DNA of 11,263 bases. It comes from CAVPRW01 sp046727435 [NCBI: bacterium]. Lineage in GTDB: Bacteria > Tectomicrobia > Entotheonellia > J063. The stretch spans positions 1 through 11,263 of the forward strand of contig JBKPCR010000550.1 in the NCBI GenBank assembly GCA_046727435.1. Reading direction: 5' to 3'. Of the stretch, positions 6,719 through 11,263 are shown piece after piece; position 1 is the stretch's first letter; every line of letters starts with the position of its first letter. The position numbers and the translations under genes were made by a program. The notes beneath the pieces were generated by a model. The model was not told the DNA's origin, searched no databases, and saw only the letters and a list, made by a program, of their open reading frames with translations.

Positions 6719-6801
6719 GGTCGTGGCGGGGTTTGCCCCAGAAAGGGGCTGGGGAGGGGGGCGAGACGACTGGGGGTATATTGGTGGCGCGCGGTACTTA
6801 G

Positions 6802-7779
6802 CTAGCGGGAGGATAGCCGCGGGACATCTGGCGGCAATGATGCGGACGCCGCAGCGCTGGATTGTCGACGAGCGAGCATCTGCTGCAATATCCATAAGCG
6901 CTCTGCGAACGCCCAGGATGTATTGCTGCCGGGTTCGCTTGGATCTCCAACAGCCGCATGGAGCTTGGCCTTCGCCGTGAGGTAGCCGACAGCATCCTGA
7001 AGATTGCGCACGGCCGATTGCGCGCGACGACGCCGCTCACGAGCGATCGGCAGGCGTTTTCGCTGGTAGCGGGTATGCAGCCAGCGACCGCTCAGTAAAG
7101 CCGCCGTGCCGATCAGGATGGTGGCACCGGCACCTAGCAGCATAGCCCGGCCAGATGCTGGACGTGCGAATCGCGAGAACATTTCTGACAGACTGACGGC
7201 GCCGATGATGCTGGAAAAGTATAGGGCGATGGCAGAGAGGCTTACACCCGCGACAAGCCACAGGCCATACTTATATTTCAACGCTGTGGCGCCCTCGTGG
7301 TAGTCGCGTGGACGGGCGCGGATCAATCCAACGTTGCAAATATAGCGTTCGATCGCCTCGATCTGCTTTTGGCTGATACGGAGGGAGGTCCTGGCCTGGA
7401 GCAGGGCTTCATCTTCGCCGGCAGCGAGGGTGCGATCGGCAAGCGCGATCTCAATCAAGTAGACCATGACGGCACATCGCACTTGGTCAGGACTGGTTGC
7501 GAAGCTGGCCAGGCAATCGGTCAGCGGTGGAGTATCGACCAGATACTCCCAGATCGTATTTCTGCTACGATCTGAGAGGCCATCGGTATGGATGTTCTGG
7601 AAAATCAAGTCCAATTCGTCCTGTCCGCAGGTGCCGTCAGCGGCGGCGATGGCGAGCATCGCGCCGTAGAAGGCGAGGCGCTGGGCTTCGGGTAGAGAGC
7701 AGAGATCGAGTAGCTCACCCACGCCGACAGCGTTTGGAGGGTCGATATTGGCTGTCATCGTCATGTATTCCCCTGACAT
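6802..7779 (-). CDS. TerB-domain membrane protein
   Basis: A 325-residue protein of unknown role with a TerB-like N-terminal helical domain. TerB domains bind metal ions through acidic residues and occur in tellurite-resistance and stress systems, often tied to membranes. The evidence is FYGAMLAIAAADGTCGQDEL at residues 37-56 and a second, similar acidic repeat, IALADRTLAAGEDEALL, at 111-127. Two membrane helices follow (about 172-195 and 211-231) and then a strongly basic stretch (KRLPIARERRRRAQ) that should be cytoplasmic, then an Ala/Ser-rich tail. No other ter genes are nearby, so tellurite resistance should not be assumed. ATG 7779 has AGAGGT 4 bases upstream. ATG 7764, five codons in, has an equally good AGGGG and could be the true start. 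The gene is divergent from the luciferase-like gene. Confidence 0.75.
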   Translation of the reverse strand: MSGEYMTMTANIDPPNAVGVGELLDLCSLPEAQRLAFYGAMLAIAAADGTCGQDELDLIFQNIHTDGLSDRSRNTIWEYLVDTPPLTDCLASFATSPDQVRCAVMVYLIEIALADRTLAAGEDEALLQARTSLRISQKQIEAIERYICNVGLIRARPRDYHEGATALKYKYGLWLVAGVSLSAIALYFSSIIGAVSLSEMFSRFARPASGRAMLLGAGATILIGTAALLSGRWLHTRYQRKRLPIARERRRRAQSAVRNLQDAVGYLTAKAKLHAAVGDPSEPGSNTSWAFAERLWILQQMLARRQSSAAASASLPPDVPRLSSR

Positions 7780-7815
7780 GTGAACCTCTGTTTGCTCCCT
7801 TCCTTGATCGCCCCC

Positions 7816-7821
7816 ATTATA
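7816..7821 (-). promoter_or_regulatory. Possible -10 element for the TerB-domain gene
   Basis: On the minus strand this reads TATAAT, the sigma-70 consensus, 36 bases before the ATG at 7779. No good -35 hexamer lies 16-18 bases further upstream, so it may be a weak or factor-dependent promoter, or chance. Confidence 0.3.
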
Positions 7822-7956
7822 CCCAGACTTTTGTCATTTTTGGAGGATGTGGACCCAGGACATCTCGAATGTCTCCCCACAAGGGTGAGAAAATTCGGTA
7901 TACTAGAGCGCTGCGGCTCGCTGTGGCGTGTCGACAACCTTCACGGGAGGGCGTGC

Positions 7957-8955
7957 ATGCGCTTTTCGGCAATTTTTCTACTATCCTGTCCCTCGGGCAA
8001 ATCGCATCCGCAAGTATATCAAGAGGGGCTCGAGCAAATGGCAGTGGCGGAGGCCCTCGGTTTTCATACCCTGTGGCTCACCGAGCACCACTTCTCCGCC
8101 TACGGGGGTTCACCCGATCCAATGCTGATGGCCATCGCCGCTGCGCACCACACCAAGACCGCGCGCATCGGCATCGGCGTTAGTGTCTTGCCGTTTCATC
8201 ATCCATTGCAGCTGGCTGAGCAGGGAGCCATGGTCGACGTGTTGAGCGGCGGTCGCCTGGAGTTTGGTGTCGGGCGAGGCAGCCAGCGCTATGAGTATGA
8301 GCGCCTCGGGTTGCCGCTGGATGAGAAAGGGGCCCGCTTTGAAGAGGCGATGGCGGTCATCCGTCGGGCCTGGACCGAGGAAGCGTTTGCCTACGAGGGG
8401 ATGTACTATCGCTTTCCGGAAACCACCGTCTATCCGCGAGTGCTGCAGCGGCCTCACCCGCCGATTTGGGTGGCCTCGACCACGCCCCCGACCCTGCACT
8501 ATGCGGTGCAACAGGGCTACCCTGTGATGGGCTCAGCGCTGCTGACGCTGCCGCGCGCCAAAGAATATTTTGCCCTTTACCAGAGCCTGCTGGCCGAAGC
8601 TGGACAGGATCCGGCGCGGACCGCGTTTGCCTTGAGTCGACGCATCTATGTGGCGGAAAATAGACGAGAGGTGCGGCAGGCCGCCGAGCGCTGCGTCGCT
8701 TTTCATTATACGTGGGCCAAACAGATGGGGATCGCCAAGCGCGGACCGCAGGGTGATTTGCCTTTCGACGAGTTATTCGATAGCTCCTATATCTTTGGCA
8801 CCCCCGAGGACTGTGTGGCGGCTCTCAGTGAGTTGCGCGCCGTGGGGATCGAGGAAGTGATCTGTAACATGAATTTCGCTGGCGTGCTTGACCATCGCCA
8901 GGTGCTGCACTCCATGCAATTATTTGCTGCCAACGTGATGCCGCAGTTGGCCTAA
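7957..8955 (+). CDS. LLM-class (luciferase-like) flavin-dependent oxidoreductase
   Basis: A member of the bacterial luciferase-like monooxygenase superfamily: TIM-barrel enzymes using FMNH2 or F420 to oxidise or reduce organic substrates. The 332 residues contain TLWLTEHHFS at 38-47, the flavin-site region IGIGVSVLPFHHPLQLAEQ (71-89), VDVLSGGRLEFGVGRG (93-108) and a late RPHPPIWVAS. EHHFS plus GVGRG is typical of the LuxA/alkanal monooxygenase-like group. I chose ATG 7957 because GGGAGGG lies 6 bases upstream and homology begins at once. The frame is open 59 codons further up, but that part is unlike the family. The 2OG oxygenase gene follows after 61 bases on the same strand, so co-transcription is plausible. 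The substrate cannot be read from sequence. Confidence 0.9.
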   Translation: MRFSAIFLLSCPSGKSHPQVYQEGLEQMAVAEALGFHTLWLTEHHFSAYGGSPDPMLMAIAAAHHTKTARIGIGVSVLPFHHPLQLAEQGAMVDVLSGGRLEFGVGRGSQRYEYERLGLPLDEKGARFEEAMAVIRRAWTEEAFAYEGMYYRFPETTVYPRVLQRPHPPIWVASTTPPTLHYAVQQGYPVMGSALLTLPRAKEYFALYQSLLAEAGQDPARTAFALSRRIYVAENRREVRQAAERCVAFHYTWAKQMGIAKRGPQGDLPFDELFDSSYIFGTPEDCVAALSELRAVGIEEVICNMNFAGVLDHRQVLHSMQLFAANVMPQLA

Positions 8956-9016
8956 CTCGGCGCCTGATCGTCGAGATCGGCCAATAGCCACGATGAATGG
9001 ATGTGGGGATGGAGAG

Positions 9017-9724
9017 ATGAATATCGCCAAACGGCTGCAAGATCTTGACTGGAAGGCCATCGAGCAGGCGCTCTGGAACATGGGGTACGCCAAGACACCG
9101 GCCGTGCTCACAGCAGATGAGTGCGAGGAGCTGATCAGTCTGTATGCGGATCAGACCAGATTTCGTCGTCGCGTCGACATGGAACGGCATCGCTTCGGGG
9201 TCGGCGAATACCAATACTTTGCCGAGCCGCTGCCAGCGCTGGTGCAGGGCTTGCGTCTGTCGACCTATCCCCCGCTGGCCCCCATTGCCAATGGCTGGAT
9301 GGAGGCCCTCAGGCAACCGCAGCGTTATCCGGCCGACCTCCCAAGTTTTCTGGCGCGCTGTCAGGAGCATGGGCAAACCAAACCCACACCCTTGCTGCTG
9401 CACTATGAGACAGGGGGCTACAATTGTCTGCATCAAGACCTCTACGGTGAGATCGCCTTTCCCCTCCAGCTCACCTGTTTTCTGAGTCGACGCGAGGTCG
9501 ATTACACCGGCGGCGAGTTTCTTCTCGTCGAGCAACGGCCACGGGCGCAGTCTCGTGGAGAGGCGATCGCGACCGAGCAGGGAGAGATCATCATCTTTGC
9601 TACACGCGACAGGCCTGCTGCCGGGGCTCGTGGTTATCACCGCCTGCAGATGCGCCATGGCGTGAGCCGCATCAGGTCTGGTCAACGCTACGCCCTCGGC
9701 ATTATTTTTCACAATGCCACGTAA
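9017..9724 (+). CDS. 2-oxoglutarate/Fe(II)-dependent oxygenase
   Basis: A 235-residue enzyme of the 2OG-Fe(II) dioxygenase fold, which couples 2-oxoglutarate decarboxylation to hydroxylation of a substrate, with a Pro-4-hydroxylase-like C-terminal half. The facial triad is visible as His139-x-Asp141 (NCLHQDLYGE) and His214 (RHGVSRIRSGQRY). Arg220 or Arg224 is well placed to bind 2-oxoglutarate. FPLQLTCFLSR and YTGGEFLLVEQ (163-173) are typical strands of this group, and KPTPLLLHYETGGYNCLHQD is characteristic of a bacterial subfamily annotated only as 2OG oxygenase. ATG 9017 is preferred (GGGGATGGAGAG before it); an in-frame ATG at 8993 has no ribosome site. It lies between the flavin enzyme and the thioesterase on one strand. 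The substrate is unknown; it could be a protein residue or a small molecule. Confidence 0.85.
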   Translation: MNIAKRLQDLDWKAIEQALWNMGYAKTPAVLTADECEELISLYADQTRFRRRVDMERHRFGVGEYQYFAEPLPALVQGLRLSTYPPLAPIANGWMEALRQPQRYPADLPSFLARCQEHGQTKPTPLLLHYETGGYNCLHQDLYGEIAFPLQLTCFLSRREVDYTGGEFLLVEQRPRAQSRGEAIATEQGEIIIFATRDRPAAGARGYHRLQMRHGVSRIRSGQRYALGIIFHNAT

Positions 9725-9818
9725 ACGCCATAACAATCCTCCTGCCATCCGCGTAACGTTTCGTCGTGTTCCCTGTTATCTCTTGTGAAGGCATGATCGC
9801 ATGAGTAGGAGGATGACC

Positions 9819-10286
9819 ATGGCCGGTGATCCGATTGACCCTAAAATTGCCGCGGAACGCCTCAATGAACGCGCCAAAGGCACGAATGTCGAGGCACGCG
9901 GCACGCATTTTCTCGAAGTCAGCGCTGAGCGTGCTGTGGCGGAACTGGCCTTCCGCCCAGACCTGGCCCAACTCACAGGCCTGTTTCACGGCGGCGTCAT
10001 CCTCAGCCTGGCGGATGAGACCGCAACAGCGTGTAGTGTGGCCAGCGTCATGCCTGACGGCGTGTGGGACCCGGCTAAGTTCCCCTTGACGATCCAGCTC
10101 AGCGCCAATCTGATCCGCAATACGAACACCGGCAAGCTGATCGCCGAGGCGGTTCCCCTGCATCGGGGCCGCACCAGCATGGTCCTGCAGACCACCGTGC
10201 GGGATGAGCAGGGGCGGGTGATGGCGGTGATCACGGCGACGCTACTTGTGCTCGATCGTTCGTCAACAGACCGAAGTAGTACGTAG
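9819..10286 (+). CDS. PaaI-family hotdog-fold acyl-CoA thioesterase
   Basis: A 155-residue hotdog thioesterase predicted to hydrolyse acyl- or aryl-CoA thioesters in the cytoplasm. The family signature is clear: LTGLFHGGVILSLADETAT at 52-70, with the HGG of the central helix and Asp66/Glu67 as the expected catalytic acids. The strands TIQLSANLIRN (91-101), GKLIAEAVPLHRGRTSMVLQ and RVMAVITATLLVL complete the fold. The start is ATG 9819: AGGAGG at 9807-9812 is 6 bases away. Two upstream in-frame ATGs (9801, 9813) lie before or touching the ribosome site. It sits 94 bases after the 2OG oxygenase and 50 before the sigma factor, so it may join either neighbour's transcript. The substrate cannot be inferred. 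Confidence 0.88.
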   Translation: MAGDPIDPKIAAERLNERAKGTNVEARGTHFLEVSAERAVAELAFRPDLAQLTGLFHGGVILSLADETATACSVASVMPDGVWDPAKFPLTIQLSANLIRNTNTGKLIAEAVPLHRGRTSMVLQTTVRDEQGRVMAVITATLLVLDRSSTDRSST

Positions 10287-10336
10287 GCGGCTGCAACCAT
10301 CGTGGCGGCTATTGGACCGATCCCAGAGCGAGTGTG

Positions 10337-10918
10337 ATGGATTCTCTGACTCCTCTTACCGACAGCGACGAAGCGTTGGTTGCCCGTGCCAAACGCGACC
10401 GCGAGGCGTTTGGGTGCCTCTACGATCGCTACGTCGAACAGGTGTATCAATTCACCTACCGCCGGGTAAAGGACCATACGATCGCCGAGGATATCACGGC
10501 CCGCGTGTTCTTTCGCGCCCTCGAGCAGTTGCCACGCTTCGAATGGCGCGGCATTCCCTTTGGCGGATGGCTGATACGCATCGCCGCCAATCTTATCCAT
10601 GATCATCATGGCGATGCACAACGCCATGTCTCGCTGCGCGAGTGGGCTGAGGATGCCATGGATATGGCTGCATCTGACCCACCCGTGGAGGAGCAATCCG
10701 CTGCCCGTCAGACGGCGAGTGTGCTATGGCAAACGGTCTCCGCGCTGCCCATGGCCGAACAACAGGTATTAGTCTACCGCTTCGCCCGTGACATGAGCAT
10801 GCGTGAGATCGCTACCACACTGGGGCGGACGGAGGGGGCGGTGAAGCAGTTGCTGTTCCGGGCTGTGAAGCGTTTACGGCAGCGGCTACAGCAGATAGGA
10901 TTTGTCGATGAACCGTGA
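10337..10918 (+). CDS. ECF-type RNA polymerase sigma factor
   Basis: A 193-residue sigma-70 family factor of the extracytoplasmic-function type. Region 2 spans residues 22-92: AFGCLYDRYVEQVYQFTYRR, then the -10 recognition helix with IAEDITARVFFRALEQLPRF and GGWLIRIAANLIHDHH. An acidic linker follows (100-125). Region 4 at 136-183 has LPMAEQQVLVYRFARDMSMR, EIATTLGRTEGAVKQLLFRA and VKRLRQRL, the helix-turn-helix for the -35 element. A GTG at 10334 directly precedes the ATG and could serve instead; the upstream ribosome site is weak. The gene overlaps the next one by 11 bases, the usual layout for a sigma factor and its partner regulator. Its signal is unknown, but the partner suggests DNA alkylation or another chemical stress. 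Confidence 0.93.
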   Translation: MDSLTPLTDSDEALVARAKRDREAFGCLYDRYVEQVYQFTYRRVKDHTIAEDITARVFFRALEQLPRFEWRGIPFGGWLIRIAANLIHDHHGDAQRHVSLREWAEDAMDMAASDPPVEEQSAARQTASVLWQTVSALPMAEQQVLVYRFARDMSMREIATTLGRTEGAVKQLLFRAVKRLRQRLQQIGFVDEP

Positions 10919-11263
10919 ACGGAGCCAAGTCGAAACGTTTGCCACAGCGGTTGATCGCCTGCTCGATCAGGGCATCCCTCCAGTGGTCGGGAGCGCGGAT
11001 GAGCCCCTGCTCGATCTAGCCATTCGTTTGCGGCAAACCGCGTCGCCCACTATAATCGATCCGCGCTTTCGGGCCAGCCTGCGCCAACGCCTGTTGCAGT
11101 CAGAGGGCTTTGTAGATCTCGCGGAGGGGCGCTACGCCGTGCTGGATACCGCCGTTGGGCGGCTGCACATTGCCTATCGCGGCCGGGTGATCTGCGGCGT
11201 CAGTCTGGCAAGCGATGATGCGACGTTTGAACAACGCTGCATGGCACGCCATGGCCTACAGCT
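10908..11263 (+). CDS. Anti-sigma-like protein fused to an alkyltransferase-like domain, partial
   Basis: This gene is cut by the right edge; 118 codons are visible from ATG 10908, with ATAGGA about 8 bases upstream. Residues 1-64 resemble the N-termini of proteins encoded next to ECF sigma factors in Chloroflexi/Actinobacteria-like genomes: acidic and helical, then IIDPRFRASLRQRLLQ, a pattern of the form DPxFRxxLRxRLL. Residues 74-118 (GRYAVLDTAVGRLHIAYRGR, then VICGVSL, DDATFEQRCMARHG) closely follow the N-terminal ribonuclease-H-like domain of O6-methylguanine-DNA methyltransferases (Ogt/Ada type). The catalytic PCHR motif would lie beyond the edge, so activity cannot be judged. The start lies inside the sigma gene, indicating translational coupling. 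Domain readings come from remembered patterns; the fusion is seen, its function inferred. Confidence 0.65.
   Translation, partial: MNRERSQVETFATAVDRLLDQGIPPVVGSADEPLLDLAIRLRQTASPTIIDPRFRASLRQRLLQSEGFVDLAEGRYAVLDTAVGRLHIAYRGRVICGVSLASDDATFEQRCMARHGLQ

Noticed and set aside
6566-6728. 10-bp target duplication around the MITE copy 2
   Set aside because: GGTCATGACT and GGTCGTGGCG match at only 7 of 10 positions, too weak to claim.
7780-7956. A 59-residue N-terminal extension of the luciferase-like protein
   Set aside because: ATG 7957 has a strong ribosome site and family similarity starts there; the extension is unlike the family.
7497-8183. A 228-codon plus-strand frame across the TerB gene and the luciferase-like gene
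   Set aside because: It overlaps the 5' parts of two well-supported genes in other frames and has an implausible Arg-rich composition.
1-11263. CRISPR array, tRNA or rRNA genes
   Set aside because: Scanned by eye; no regularly spaced repeats, no tRNA arm motifs in register and no rRNA-like sequence were seen.

Overview
The window reads as a GC-rich, Gram-negative-type bacterial chromosome from a large, insertion-sequence-laden genome. It holds a class III/pseudopilin-type prepilin, an RlpA-like cell-wall protein, an ECF sigma factor, and FMN- and 2-oxoglutarate-dependent oxidoreductases. No gene fixes the taxon. An uncultured phylum of the Tectomicrobia, NC10, Nitrospirota or Chloroflexota-like type is plausible, but this is only a guess.

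Left half (1-5.9 kb), a graveyard of mobile DNA. A prepilin gene runs off the left edge on the minus strand. Next comes a degenerate IS4-family element (531-2029) with 17-bp inverted ends and a transposase carrying two in-frame stops. After about 0.6 kb of unassignable DNA there is a copper-resistance pair cut at both outer ends: copC has lost its 5' part and copD its 3' part. The copD break is at an AT-rich segment followed by the C-terminal piece of an integrase-like transposase. Next is one end of a small inverted-repeat element (copy 1), then an MDR-family oxidoreductase that stops halfway. It is joined in frame to a conserved small protein that itself carries TAG and TGA nonsense codons. 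About 0.7 kb of non-coding or low-complexity DNA follows, including a glycine-codon-rich tract.

Right half (5.9-11.3 kb), mostly intact genes. On the minus strand are rlpA-like (5883-6272) and a TerB-domain membrane protein (6802-7779), separated by a complete 143-bp MITE-like element (copy 2 of the repeat at 4148). On the plus strand, divergent from the TerB gene, are a luciferase-like FMN monooxygenase, a 2OG-Fe(II) oxygenase, a PaaI-type hotdog thioesterase, an ECF sigma factor, and a gene overlapping the sigma factor by 11 bases. The last gene is cut by the window edge. It pairs an anti-sigma-like N-terminus with what looks like the N-terminal domain of an O6-alkylguanine-DNA alkyltransferase.

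Most interesting points: the sigma factor / alkyltransferase-like fusion pair; the transposase stop lying exactly on the tyrosine of the YREK motif; the chimeric MDR locus; the MITE pair with a residual shared reading frame; and the prepilin with a possible leader of about 78 residues. All three stop codons occur as interruptions in genes near intact neighbours, so decay rather than an altered genetic code is the simpler reading.
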